From contig NC_060059.1 in assembly GCF_020283565.1 (NCBI RefSeq), positions 35,270,338 through 35,334,337 on the forward strand: a stretch of 64,000 nucleotides of DNA, given 5' to 3'. Below the pieces are notes generated by a model that saw only the letters and a list, made by a program, of their open reading frames with translations, was not told the origin of the DNA and searched no databases. Each line of letters opens with the position of its first letter. Position 1 is the stretch's first letter. Positions 45,201 to 57,412 of the stretch are shown here, in pieces. The stretch comes from Trifolium pratense (Eukaryota > Streptophyta > Magnoliopsida > Fabales > Fabaceae). The translations under genes were made by a program, and so were the position numbers.

Positions 45201-46065
45201 CGTATTAGCCAGCCAGCAAAGGCTCTTGTGAAAATTAACAACACCGAGTATTGAATAGAAACAAAAATAGAAACTCTAGTACTGTGTTTCAACAGCTATT
45301 CAGGGAATGGAATACTGCATGATGTTATATACACCATACGTTATATAAGTCATGCCTAATACTCAAAGAGCTTAAAAACTATATACATGACATAAATATT
45401 TCTTGAGATATATATCCTAGAAAATAAAAATACTATAAAATAGCATAATCATAAAATTTGACTAAATTAGACTAAATTATTATCAGCATAGTTTCTAAAT
45501 TCATACTACTTCCAGTTCTAAATCGATTAAAAAGACGGATCAATAAAAATTAATGTATCTAGTTAAAAATTTCCAATCTAATTAGTCCTCCTGATTAATA
45601 GCAAAACACTATAAAAGTTCGACAAATTAAGAACTCAATTAAATCTCAAAGCATGATGATATGTACCTACCTAGATACAGAATGCTTTCCATTTTGATCA
45701 TAGCCATTCCTTTGTACCGGATCACTCAAAACCTGATAAGCTTCCCCCAAAATCTACCAACAAAATCACTTCAATTATTATAATTTAGGTCATATATTTC
45801 ACAACTAAATAAAATTATAAACAACTTGATACCTGGAACTTTTGTGCAGCATTCGGATCATTTTGATTTCGATCAGGATGAACTTGCTTTGCCTGTAAAA
45901 ACAAAAATCAGTTGCAATTGCAACAATTTGAATATATTAATACTGATTTGAAAAGAAAAACAAGAAATGGAAACAAACCTTGTGATAATAAGCCTTGCGA
46001 ATTTGATCATCGGTAGCAGAAGGAGAAACTCCGAGGATATCGTAATACTCAGTTTCCTTCACCAT
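42212..46065 (-). CDS. DnaJ/HSP40 protein, J domain plus DnaJ-X domain (378 aa, 10 exons)
   Basis: Co-chaperone that stimulates Hsp70 ATPase. Exons: 45979-46065, 45833-45892, 45671-45753, 44641-44785, 44295-44424, 43630-43788, 43335-43510, 42962-43042, 42581-42712, 42212-42295; phases all agree. The J domain covers about 5-70, with HPD at 34-36 (KQVHPDRN). The DnaJ-X region runs through about 75-310 ([92 protein letters not shown]). No G/F-rich or zinc-finger region exists, so it is a class C J protein like Arabidopsis dnaJ10/At1g77020. The tail is acidic and Ser-rich ([15 protein letters not shown], about 323-337). Intron 4 has a GC donor (AAG|gcaagt). The leader is very C/T rich on the coding strand. 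The gene appears intact. Confidence 0.92.
42328..42437. repeat. GTGTC/GACAC family repeat, copy 4, in the DnaJ gene
   Basis: cattgacacagacacggac starts it, and acccaacacagacacg lies near the end. It sits in the last intron of the DnaJ gene, just after the exon 10 acceptor side. More decayed than the other copies. Confidence 0.45.
44639..44640 (-). other. GC splice donor of DnaJ intron 4
   Basis: The exon ends CTAAAG and the intron begins gcaagtgtg. The next exon must start GCTGTCCAG (family AVQKERE) after tatag. Only the GC donor keeps phase; the nearby GT (caa|gtgtgt) would give a different frame. A consensus-like GC donor is known in about 1% of plant introns. Confidence 0.8.
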
Positions 46066-46504
46066 TGTTGTTGAAGATGGAAGTTGAAGGAATAACGAAG
46101 AGAATAGAAAGAAAGAAAATAAGAAAGAAAAAAGAAAGAAAGAATGAGAAAGTGAAATCTCACAATGTGTGTGTGTATGTATGTAGCTTTACAGTTCTAA
46201 ATGTGTGTATAATGATTTCGTTATCACGGGGAAGTGCTTTTTAGCGGGAATAACTGTTTTTTTTAAGCTGTTTTGTGTATCTTTCATAATCATAGTGTTA
46301 TTTCAGTATTTTAATTTTTGTGAAAAAGTTGGAAAAAGGCAGTGAGTGACTTTAGGAGCTGTCAAGTGGGGCTTAGGTTCAATTCTCAGGTTAACTTTTA
46401 GACTTGTTGATGGAGGGTGCTTTTTCTTAGGTTCCTTTTTTGTTGGGGTCGCTCTCCTTCGGGAATGGGGGTGTGTCTTGTTCAATAATAATTATTTTTA
46501 ATTA

Positions 46505-46615
46505 GTTAAAATACCGCGCAACTGCGATCAGGAGAGAGTTGGAAGTGGAACCACCTGATGTTAGAACTGACTCCCGAATCAGATTAGGCGGTTTAGTAGA
46601 CCGGATATTGGTTGT
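46505..46615 (+). mobile_element. SINE family 2, 3' part
   Basis: gcaactgcgatcaggagag, accacctgatgttagaactg and actcccgaatcagatt, ending in an A run, match the 3' half of the SINE at 61853-62018 read on its own sense strand. Confidence 0.6.
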
Positions 46616-47278
46616 GAAAAAAAAAACCATGAACAGATTGTTTGGGGGAATCAAGTCGATTTTTTATGGAAATAATTTTTGCTAAACTTTACTTACTTCC
46701 CGGCCGAACTTTAGATTATCAGGATTCCTTCTCCTGCGAACTAGAAGGTTAAAAATGAAATATCATATACAAATTTTATAAAATCTACCGTTGAATTGTA
46801 AGTTTATATCAAATAGATTATTTATGTTAAATTTCACAAAAATCTAAAATTATTTGATATATTATTGAGACCGATCAAAATTAACAGTATTCAATAAAAA
46901 TAGATAACTGTTAATTTTAACAATGTCAATAACTTATCATTCAAGTCTCCGAGTGAGCATAAGTTTCTTGTGATTTTTACCATTCAAGTCTTTGTGTGTC
47001 TCTTTCCAATTAGAAGAAGTATTCACATCACATTAGAGAGGATAATTTCTCAGACGAACTACCAAATTGCTTTTAACAAATCCCTTGTTAGACAAGAATC
47101 AGCATCACTACCATATGGAGTTATGTTCTGATTTGATGTTTATTGTTTTGAAATTATTATAAAGAACGTAAAAAAAATGAGCCACGGAAAATAATTGACA
47201 TGTTTCATCATTTATGTAGAGCATGTTGAAATATAGAACCTAGTACGGAACTATGGCACCATTTTTGAGTTGCAGCTA

Positions 47279-47348
47279 CCACGTTGTAGACAAGGACCTC
47301 TTGTCATCATCTACCACGTTGTATGCAAGGACCTCTTGTCATCTTTCA
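47279..47348. repeat. Tandem repeat of about 34 bp, two units
   Basis: accacgttgtagacaaggac and accacgttgtatgcaaggac each run on to ctcttgtcatc. The second unit follows directly. Confidence 0.8.
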
Positions 47349-48356
47349 CTAAGTAGTATATAGAGATAGATGATCATCAATATCTTCTACTTAATGCTTG
47401 GCCAAATGATCATCACATAGAATGGTGTCTTGTGCTAAACTAGACCTACCAATCGTTGATGTCATTTACATATCTCATGTCAGAGCTCCAGATTATCATG
47501 GGCCTCTTCCTCTAAAAACTAGAGAATTAACGCCAAAAAAATTAAAATAGATAAGTGGCTCAAGATGAATCCATTTCAGTTCCACCAACGAGCTCGAATA
47601 TGTAGTACAACAAATCCTTCAAAAGAAAAAACAACCATAGATGTTTTACATGATGCATCCAATCTAACTAACTATTCTCCTGACACAATATGTCTAACTA
47701 CAAGTAAATCTTGAAGAAGATAGATTTACCTGTAGTCAGTTGCTATTTAAGGCAGGGAAGCCAACAATGGAGATAAAAATCACAAAAGACAAGATGAGAG
47801 AGTTGGAATAATTAGTGATGGAACATATGGAAGCGGGGAAAGAAAGCTTCCTTTTGGGTCGCATAATACCGGAACAAAGTAAAATGGCATATTATCCAGA
47901 CTATTTTGCCACCATTGCAGAAGAAATCAAATTCAAGTTCTTCTAGAAAGGTGAATGAATGATCATCAAGAAGGATAAAACTATAGGACTAGTGTATACT
48001 ACTTACCAATACCATGATAATTGTTATGTGTAGAGACAGATTTAATTTTAAATTTCCTCTATCATGTAAATCTCACCCATGATCATGTTGAAAGATCAAA
48101 GCATAAATATAGATAAACAACATATTTAGAGGAATGCAAGAAATTCCCAGAATGATAACTTGCTAATGCTCACACTCAATAAAACGGAAGAGATCATTAA
48201 AAGGTAAGCAAATTCTGAAGATCGATACAATTACAATATACTGGCTCTAACGAAATTAATTTTTTTGGTACATGCAATGGAATTTCATAGCACTTGAAAT
48301 CCACATCATACTAAAAACTAGAAGGTGACAGTTCCTTGGAAATATTATAATCACCA

Positions 48357-51300
48357 TTAGCAACAGCTACTAGTTGATGATGCATCAGACTCTTGGGGTT
48401 TCTGCTTGAAGATGTTCTTTTTCACACCAGATGATCCCTCGGCCAAGAGGCTTGGTGTATCCAAAACCTGGAAAATAACAAACAAGTACAAAATTGAATC
48501 ATTACTTCCATTTTCTGAATGTGCTGTATTGTACTTGATGCAAATGGATGCTTGGATAGTGGGGAACAAAACCATTTTTTAATCTTATCTTTTGGTTCAA
48601 TTTAACTCAACAGCTAGGATTAGATTTATTCTAAGGGTCAGGATTTGTTTGATATTAGGGTTTGTAATATGTCTAATAGCTAGACAGAAGACAATCTCTC
48701 TTTTAGCTGTGTCTCAGATCTCTTTCTCACATGCTTCTCTTATAATATCTTGAAGGTCACCCACATAGTTAAACTACCTTTGTCCTTAAATATGGAATCC
48801 TCTTGAGATTTTTTCTTGCCCCTTTTATAGGATCCTTTTCAAACTTTCAACTGCACTAATTATTTCTTTATCAACATATGTTATATCTTTTTCTGCAATC
48901 TGAAATAAATACTATGATGAAAACATAAATTAATTCTCTCTCGTGGGGGGTAAACTTGTAAAACAATAACATGTCAACAAATTTGATACTTCTATCAACT
49001 TTATTTCTCATGATTTATTCAACAAAGTCCTATATTTAGGGACAAAGGTAAGGTAGTATACCTCAACTTTTGTACCACATAAAGAAAAGGTTCTGTTACA
49101 TTCTCATGATTTATTTAAAAAGGTCCAATATTTTAGGGACGAAGGTAGTAAGTAGTATACCTCACAATTTTTGTAGCACATAAAGAAAAGGTTCTGTTAC
49201 AGAGTGGTTTTATTACTTAAAGGTGGTTTTTCTTAAAATGTACAGTATTTCACAACAAAAAATGTCAAGGACAGAAACATAAAAAAGTTTAGTATCCATT
49301 TAAGTCCTTCTGTTACAGGAGAACCCCTAGAAAGGTCCAAGATTAGCTAAGCGTTTCAAATACCAACTTACAGCAAGCTTCAGTTTATTTATTTATTTTC
49401 TTAATTTTGAGGAGATGGTGGGAATTGAATATGTACCTTCAGTACAAGCTCCTCAAAACACTGTTCAACATTTACTCGAGTTTTAGCACTGCATTCAGTA
49501 TAAAGGCATCCATATTGCCTTGCGAAGTCCACCGCTTCCTTTTTGGTAACAACCCTTTCACTTTCCTAAAATGATATAAACAAATTTTTTACTGAATCAA
49601 AAAATTAACACACGATTTGGTAGAATAAAGTATTACACATGCAAATTCATAAATGGTGTACCTTGTCAACTTTGTTTCCTACAAGCATCTTGATGCAATC
49701 TTGATTTGTTGAGTATAGGTCAATTTCTTTAGCCCATATGTCAGATAGATTTGTAAAGGTGTCCCGCCGCGTTACATCATAAACTGTATTCATAACTCAG
49801 ATTCAGTGATAGGTTTATAGTATAAACTGATAGATAAATGAGGTTGCTAGCCTGCTACAGCTAAAGAATTAAAACAATCTCATCATTAGAAGCAAAACAG
49901 GACACTGAAATGATATTTTAGCCAGACTATGGTATAGAGATCAAACATAATATAACAAGACTACTGAATTATTACTCAACCAAAAGATAAAATCCTCCAT
50001 GAAATAACTTTGATACTCTAATTACAATTCTATCTGGTTTACGATATTGTGAGCTGAAGAAAAAGCTTTAAGGCTTGAATATACTCAGGATTTCAAATTT
50101 TCAATATTTCAAATCAAAGGAAATTTTATAGAAATTAATAGGGCCTCTGAGTTGAGTTCAACACAAGAGACCCATTGTAACCATGGCTACCCACTGCCAA
50201 AAACATTATACATATTGATTATCTTAATGCCGGTATTGTCCATGGGATTGATAAGTATATTAACCATTTTCACTAAAATATCTTGAATTCACTATTCATA
50301 TTTCATGCATTAGAAACCATCTTTTGTACCTCCACCCAACAGTTTAAAGTTTTCAGAGTATTTGATCATGAGATAGCATCAGAGCCTCCTAACCTTGAGG
50401 TATTAAATTGCGATATTTGTTGCCCTTATTCTTCTATATAAAAATTGAGCTTAAGCACAAGTATCTCCAACCTAATCTAATCCAAATATGCAACGATATC
50501 AGTATGAACCAAGCCCGTACAACTACACTCCAATGATTATCAAATCCCAAAATGAGAAATTTAGTAACAATAACAGTAAAGGCAATGTAGGTGTAGTCCT
50601 AGTTAGATAACTTAATGTTGCAACCAAGGTAGTCAGAAATTCAGAATCTATTGGAAAGGGGACACAAAATTGTAGATTGGGTTCGTAACATCGATTGTAA
50701 GATCCTACCAAAAATATTAAAATATGACAATATAATTAATTTATAGATATTAATATAAATAAAATTCAAATAATAGTATACATATTTATTTTATAATAAT
50801 GTTTTTATATTTATAATTTATTTTATACTTAATAGTGATTATTAAAAGAAAAAGTTATCCGAGAATATGTGAGAAGTCAGCACTAAGCTCACAATTCATA
50901 AGACAAGAATGAGATTGAATAGGTGATGTAGAGGCCCAAACCAAGCCCGTCATATAACTCATTAGAAAGGAGAACAGAGGATCCATAACAGGTCTCGCAC
51001 TCTCGCAAAACAGATGTATGGTTTTTTAACTCAAAACAGGCTTTTTGCAAACAGTTCAGTCCGCACACGTAATGGACAAGCTCACGTTTACTGCTGGAAT
51101 GGCAAAATCACCCAATTCCAGTGATTCTACGGTTAAGTGTGGTGATCCTGCTAATCCCACCCAAATGAGATATTTAGCAAGGACGAACACAGTAAGGGTG
51201 ACAAGATCGTGGAAGTTCCTGATTTTATGCTCCAGATCGTGATTCTGACTACAATGGTCACAGCAAATCTTCTATATCTGCTTGATTATGATAGGGCACT

Positions 51301-53776
51301 CCTGATTAGGCAGAAACTGCATAGATAGGAGTATCAAAATGTTTACAATCAAGTATCCATGTTTCATCCAAAATATTAGGGGTATACTTCCTTTTGGGAA
51401 ATAGAAATACTGTCTTTGATTGAGCCACTTCAATCTCAAAAAAGTATCGCAATCAACCAACTTTAAAATGAATCTACCACTCTACCAGTATTACTTTACA
51501 AGAAAATGTACAAGAGGAAATAGTATCACGATCCCAGAATTTCGAAATTAAATCTATTAGCTTAGGCTATCTATGGTAACTCCGAAACTTAAATACGACG
51601 AAGAAATTAAAACAGAAATGCTAATAACAATCAATATCATAACAAAGTATTCTATTCTAATCACCAAGTTTGTTATACATTTACCATAACAACATAAAAG
51701 GGATAGAATAGAAATGGGTATGAACTATAAACATAGACATGTTGCATGATTTACAGCTCAAAAAGATAACAGAATTCAAACAAATTAGGAAAAAAATGTA
51801 CATTATATTCATGGGGTAGCAAGCAAAAAGAATGACTAAGAAATGGAGAAAATCAAGGAGCATACCCATAATTATTCCTTGTGCACCTCTATAATATGAA
51901 CCGGTAAGTGTTCTGAACCTTTCCTGTCCAGCTGCACGACAAGAAAATACAATATTATGCAACTAACTTATTCCAGATATGGTCGCCACTTGCCACTGTG
52001 TGCAAACTAAAGTTTACTCAGGCCTTTAACATGAAATATAATATTCTGCGGTTACATGGCATCCAAAGATATGTTAATAACCAACAGTCAAAATTCAAAA
52101 AAAAAAAAATTAAAATTGAAATGTATGGCATATATAGCTCAAACAGTTAAGTAAATGAGAGCTCCAGCACTTCAAACTAAATATGCAGTACGCGGATTTT
52201 CAATAAAAGAAAGAAACCCCACACCATAAATACTATGCGATTTTGAAAACATTAGATAATAACAGAACTTTGACTTTCCAAAAAACTACATCAGCAATAG
52301 TAGAAAGAAACTCCAAACCTTAAAGAATCCCATAAATGACTGAAAAATAACAGAACTTTGACTTTCAAAAATAAAACTAAATCAGCATTTCATGTTACCT
52401 GTGTCCCAAATAGCAAGTTTTAACTTTTTTCCACCAAGTGTAACATATTTAACTTTGAAGTCTACACCTGCATTGTGACATGTTCAAAAGAGTCAATGCA
52501 AATAAATGAGGAAAGGTATACTTCACACCAACAATTGGCTGGTAGGGAGTAGGGACGATAAAACAGCATCATGAACCACAAGCAAACCATCACATTTCAT
52601 ATGACTTCTTACACCAATGACAAAATGAGAGAGCTTGAACTCAAAGTGTACACTAGCTAAAAAGAAGGACATGTGAAACAACAAGGAAATACTAAGAAAA
52701 GTCTTCCGCTAATGACACGTGGTGGAATTTTAAATCACTTTTTGCCTAGATCCGTGCAATCATGCATGTGGTCTTTACTAGTTTGATCATATACAATTAC
52801 CCTGATCCAAATTAAACCTGCTGGTTAACCCTCAATATTCCTACACGTATCAAAGGCTTTTCTATGAAAAGGCAAAAAAAATATTCACCTGCGTTTGGTT
52901 CTACATCTAGACCTCCTAGAACCACGTTTTGGTTAGTAAAACATGATTTGACCACAAATTCATTATGTTTGACTTCTAGCCTCAAAATAGATTCCATCCT
53001 CAAAACCAATTCTACACGGTAAGATTTCTAGCTTCAGTAGTAGAATAGAATCACTTTGCTTCTACGGCGTCAAAAACTGATTTTGTAAAATTGATTAAAC
53101 TTAAATGTGAGTTTTAAGGCAACATAATCTAATAAAGCACCGACACTCCTCAGATTGGGCATGTCCCGGTGTTGGACACTAACACATCACACGACACTGA
53201 CACTTATGATCACACTGAATTATTGGTGTCGACTTGTGTGTGCGGTGTCTGTGTCCGTACTTCATAGAACCTAATGCATATTTGGATGTTCTCGTGAAAG
53301 TGAAATAAATGCTAAATTTGAGCATAAAAATCACACTTAGATGGAGACAAAACTACAAATCTTAGCTTTTAAGTTAGAATCAATTATAGAGGCAAAATCA
53401 ATACTAACTAATCGATAACCTCCAAACATACCAAAATCAACTTTGAAATTCTTGATAAACATGCACTAAATGTATGTTTGATGCAAATTATCAAAACATA
53501 AATTGAGGAAACACATACATCTAATCCAAAATTAAAACGAAAATGCATGAATAATATAGTATATTTGATGATTTGATAAAATGAAAGTGAAAATAAGGGT
53601 TTGATTTGGGAGTGAAAAGAAGAGAACAAACCGATGGTAGGAGAAAGATCCTCGAAAGTATCAGAAGTGAATCGAAGAAGCAGCGTGCTTTTGCCAACTC
53701 CAGAATCACCAATCATAAGAAGCTTAAACAAGTAATCGAATTCAGCGTGACTCGCAGAAGAAGAAGAAGCATCCAT
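48357..53776 (-). CDS. RABC1: Rab GTPase RABC1 (Rab18 class, 213 aa, 6 exons)
   Basis: Small GTPase of vesicle traffic; the RABC class corresponds to animal Rab18, linked to ER and lipid droplets. Exons: 53632-53776, 52399-52467, 51866-51931, 49662-49783, 49437-49565, 48357-48467; all GT-AG and in phase. Motifs: P loop GDSGVGKS at 23-30, effector region DLSPTIG with Thr47, WDTAGQE at 69-75 split by an intron, NKVD at 130-133 and ECSAK at 158-162. Two C-terminal Cys (SSTSSCC) form a geranylgeranylation site. [20 protein letters not shown] and the [11 protein letters not shown] tail favour RABC1 over RABC2. Introns are long (up to 2.1 kb). Intron 2 contains a segment repeated at 56562, and intron 1 holds a GTGTC-type repeat. 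All GTP-binding motifs are intact. Confidence 0.93.
52028..52275. repeat. Segment of RABC1 intron 2 duplicated at 56562-56808
   Basis: From taacatgaaatataatattc through gcagtacgcggattttc to acattagataataacagaac, it matches 56562-56808 in the same orientation with scattered changes and small indels. Confidence 0.88.
53140..53270. repeat. GTGTC/GACAC family repeat, copy 5, in RABC1 intron 1
   Basis: gcaccgacactcctcag, ggtgttggacactaac, A+T-rich middle and gcggtgtctgtgtccg before tacttcatag. Confidence 0.6.
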
Positions 53777-55365
53777 TGATTTGAGTAAGAGTGGGTTTTG
53801 TTAGAGACTTTTGTGTTGAATGAATTAATTCGGAAAGGAAAGAATAAAAGTATATTATGGAAGGTTGCCGAAAGTCAAAGAAAAGTTTAGATTTATTTAT
53901 ACACTTTGCTTGCTGCGGTGTGAATCAAAATAGTGCTTCGGTGATGTCGGTTAAGTTGGATATCATATCATAATTCAAATTAGGGAACATGATTCCCTAC
54001 CGTACAGATTTGACGCAGTTTAACGCTATATTCAATCTCAGCCATCGATTTTAAATCGGATGGTTCAGATTATCCAATAAATAAATAAAATAAAAGAAAT
54101 AGTGTATCAAGGTTTTAAATGATATTTATGGTTAAATATGTTTTTTATCTCTAAAAAATTGACAACATTTTAATTTTAATTTTTATTAAATTTTTAGTCT
54201 TGCAAAATTATTCTGCATTCAATTTTGATCTCTACTTTTAAGACAACTTATATTTTTGAATGGTTTTTTTTTTTTTTGCAATAGATATGTATAGAACATC
54301 ATAAAATGTTCCTCCAAAAAAATGAGCTATAAACTTGATTTCTAGATCATAATTTTCTTTACTTTTATCTTAAATTTTTTTCGTTTAAAAAACTCAAATT
54401 TAATTTATATAATGTTAAAAATACTAACATTAACAACTAATTACTAAATTTAGCTAGTAAGTTTTTGTTAAAATTTTCTGAAAATGTGTGAAGTCGATGC
54501 ATTGTAAATTGAAATAATGTTTCACTTTTTGAATAAATTATTTTTTTAAATGAAATACTTAAAGGGTGTTCCGGGAACACTGTTTAACAAGACCCATAAA
54601 AATATTATAGGATATGCGAAAATTTCAGTAAAAAAACATCTATAATTTTTTTTATAATAGCCAAATTTAGTAAAAACAAAATTATTAATCATTCGAATAT
54701 TATCATTCTTAAATATTGTTTCAAAATCATTAATATTTTTTTCTTAAACATAATTGAGGGAAACAAAAATTAATGCTAACAACACAAAACAATGTGATGC
54801 TATTTTTTTAATAAAACGTGAACATAATTAGATTTAAACATGATTACTTCCTATTAAAGAATCCGAAGATTAAAAAATCAAACTAAACTTTACAACCAAA
54901 TTGAAGAAAGTGACTATGAGACTAATAATACATGGTCAAATGCTTAGCTGAGACAAGCTTCTAAATTTCTAAAATTTTCTTAGCCCCTATTCTACACTAA
55001 AATACCTTGATTGATAGTAATAAAGAAAAGTCTCAACTCATCACACAAATAAAAGTCAAAGCATTGTTTTTTATTAATGTCTCAATTGCAATAGCAGACA
55101 CATATGACATTATTATTTTAATAAAAGTAAAACATATATTCAATCTGTAGATAGAATAGTAGCCATTGGAATTCACTTCATACCTCTCTTAATTTCATAC
55201 AAAATAAATTTTCTTTTACATCAATCAACAAACCACAAAAGATGTAACAACAATATAATCAATAAACTCATACATTTATTAATGTTTCATTGTACATGTA
55301 ATAATCTAAATTCTAACATAAAAATATAGTATTTGTAAACTTGAAGTACCGAATTCGATTCCTAC
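53777..55365. other. Intergenic between RABC1 and the membrane protein gene
   Basis: A+T-rich spacer. The RABC1 promoter lies at its left end. 54120-54230 (ttaaatatgttttttatctc, attttgatctctactttt) resembles a common dispersed non-coding repeat, also seen near 17940 in an ACR3 intron. No gene. Confidence 0.45.
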
Positions 55366-56367
55366 TCATATACGATAGTTCTCGAGCTGAACATCTTTAG
55401 CCGTCAACGGCACATACTCTCCGAGATAAACTTCGAGGTGATCAGCCAACGCGGACTTATCAATATTCTCATGATGATAACTCTTGCAAACCAAATAAAG
55501 AACAGTTTGCAAAACAAGCCCAAACAAGAACAAACAAGACAGCAACAATAAACTTAGTATCCCATAACCTGTTCTGTCCACATAACCAAAACACAATGTT
55601 CCATCCACAACCACAACCTTAAAAATCAACCTCATCAAAACAAATGAAGCATTAAGCACCAAAAATATAAATATTGATAAACCCATTTTCCCCTTTATTA
55701 ATTCTGTGCTCTTCACCATAGCTTTAGATCCATAAAAATCTTCTAACACTGTGACAACACTAGCTAGTTGCCAAATCAAAGTTAAGTAAACAAATCCAAG
55801 GAAATAAAATATCATAATAAAAATAAATAAAATCACCCCACCATTTTTTATACCAATTGTTATTGCTAACAAAATTATAACAACAAATGTTACAAAATTG
55901 TAAGCAAAGAAAACAGCATAGGCACATAAAAATGTTACTATAAGTCTCTTCCAAACCTTAGGAACAATTTTCATCACTTTTTTTAATGAAACATCTTTGG
56001 AAGTGAAAATTGATGCTGTTGTGTAAACAATAGCTGATGTAGAGAGAAGAGAAAAGATGAGAAGAAAAGTGAAGTAAAGTAATTTGAAAAGCAAAAGAGT
56101 GACGAATTCTGAAGAGATTATGTCGGCGAGTTTTTCATATTTTGGTGTGTCTTGTTGAGTTTGGTCTATTTGTTCTTCAGTATGTTGGATTTTTTTGAAG
56201 ATGAGGTTGGAAACTTCAATGTGGAATAGGAAGATAAAGGAAAGTGGTAGGAGAAGAGTTAAGGTGATTTGTGTGAAGATTTTTCTCCATGAAAATATGA
56301 TCTTGAAGGATTCTTTGTAGCAACCCAAAAAACCAAGAAATTGCATGTCTTCTTGCTCTTTGTCCAT
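55366..56367 (-). CDS. Plant multi-pass membrane protein, function unknown (333 aa, intronless)
   Basis: A single open frame with six probable membrane segments at about 32-52, 88-112, 141-172, 176-207, 228-252 and 268-294. The N-terminus MDKEQEDMQFLGFLGCYKES is followed by a basic patch. The C-terminus has CKSYHHENIDKSALADHLEV and YLGEYVPL. From memory, this matches a plant family (At5g44860/At4g19950 type) that databases often label 'polyadenylate-binding protein 1-B-binding protein', a name without functional support. No catalytic motif is visible. The start is chosen as the first ATG of a frame whose opening residues fit the family. Flanked by RABC1 (1.6 kb) and the duplicated RABC1 intron piece. 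Confidence 0.85.
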   Translation of the reverse strand: MDKEQEDMQFLGFLGCYKESFKIIFSWRKIFTQITLTLLLPLSFIFLFHIEVSNLIFKKIQHTEEQIDQTQQDTPKYEKLADIISSEFVTLLLFKLLYFTFLLIFSLLSTSAIVYTTASIFTSKDVSLKKVMKIVPKVWKRLIVTFLCAYAVFFAYNFVTFVVIILLAITIGIKNGGVILFIFIMIFYFLGFVYLTLIWQLASVVTVLEDFYGSKAMVKSTELIKGKMGLSIFIFLVLNASFVLMRLIFKVVVVDGTLCFGYVDRTGYGILSLLLLSCLFLFGLVLQTVLYLVCKSYHHENIDKSALADHLEVYLGEYVPLTAKDVQLENYRI

Positions 56368-56561
56368 GGTTTTGTTTCGAGTTTGATTTTGGAAAAGAGA
56401 TTTGTGTGGTGAAAATGGAGAGACAGAGAATATTATATTGGTAAAGAAAACTGAGTCAATGATTTATTAAGATTTAAGAGTTTGGACTCCAAAATACAAT
56501 TCAATACTTGTGCATTGAATGAGTCAAAAAAAAATTTGTGAACAAAGACTCTCCAAGTCCT

Positions 56562-56808
56562 TTAACATGAACATAATATTCTGCGGTTACATGGCATCCT
56601 AAGATCTGTTCATAACCAACACTCAAAGTTCAAAAATAATTTTTGAAGATTGAAATGTATGGCATATATAGCTCAAAATAGTTAAGTAAATGAGAGCTCT
56701 AGCACTTCACACTAAATATGCAGCACGCGGATTTGCAATTAAAGAAAGAAACCCGACACCATAAATACTATGCAATTTTGAAAACATTAGATAATTACAG
56801 AACTTTCA
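56562..56808. repeat. Duplicated copy of a RABC1 intron segment
   Basis: Mirror of 52028-52275 in direct orientation, upstream of the membrane-protein gene. A GTGTC-type repeat follows at 56808, and 56913-56990 again resembles RABC1 intron 1 flanking DNA (accaaacatac, gtcaaaatcaattcaa). Confidence 0.85.
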
Positions 56809-56912
56809 GGACACAGACACTTATGATTACACTAAATTATGTCACTTTCTCACATTATTATTGGTGTTGATGTGTCGGTGTCTAGTATATGTGTCTGTGT
56901 CCGTGCTTCATA
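56808..56912. repeat. GTGTC/GACAC family repeat, copy 6
   Basis: caggacacagacacttatg, the family core (tcactttctcacattattatt), ggtgttgatgtgtcggtg and the end gtccgtgcttcatagc. One of the best-kept copies. Confidence 0.7.
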
Positions 56913-57035
56913 GCTCTAGAGGAACCAAATATGTCAAAATCAATTCAACACCTTTTAGAATCAAGTTTGGCCTCTCTAGAAGTGGAACCAAACATACACT
57001 AAGATAGTAATGAATTTGCATTTTTCTTTTTGTTT

Positions 57036-57412
57036 ATTCTTGCAACATTCATATATTGCATGAATTTTTATTTTATTTTTTTTGTGAATTTTTTAATTTT
57101 GATGTTTATGTATTTGTTGATTTAAGGTGCTATTGCCATTGGTGAATGCTCCGATGATAAATTACACATTGACATGGCTAGAGTCAGCTGGTGTAGAAGA
57201 GGTTTTTGTTTTCTGTTGTGCTCATTCGAAACAGGTGATTAACTATTTGGAGAAATTTGAGTGGTTTAATCAACCTAATTTCACTATAACAACTATTGAG
57301 TCTCAGAATTCTGTCAGTGCTGGAGATGCTTTGCGTGTTATTTAATTGTGATATATTTGTTTTTTAATTTAAGGTGTTTTTAACCACTGGTGAATGTTGC
57401 AATGATAAATTA
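57036..57412 (+). pseudogene. eIF2B epsilon fragment: intron 1, exon 2 and a second broken exon 2
   Basis: 57127-57345 follows a TTTAAG acceptor and reads VLLPLVNAPMINYTLTWLES, AGVEEVFVFCCAHSKQVINY, then TIESQNSVSAGDALRVI and a stop. This is the start of the nucleotidyltransferase-like domain of eIF2B epsilon, the guanine-nucleotide exchange subunit for eIF2. Where the family continues (RVIYE...), the DNA jumps to intron-like sequence and a second, decayed exon 2 start (57373: GTGTTTTTAACCACTGG). Upstream, ttcttgcaacattcatat equals intron 1 of the real gene at 63853. No exon 1 is present, so this is a dead partial copy. Confidence 0.8.

Larger units (their letters stand above)
46066..48356. 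other. Intergenic with SINE pieces and an old coding-like relic
   Basis: 46098-46150 is a purine run, the C/T-rich leader of the DnaJ gene on the other strand. 46340-46490 and 46505-46615 look like SINE pieces. 47279-47348 has a tandem 34-bp repeat. 47745-47945 has a short coding-like frame (KPTMEIKITKDKMRELE, then MEAGKESFLLGRIIPEQSK) with stops, not assigned to a family. Confidence 0.45.
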
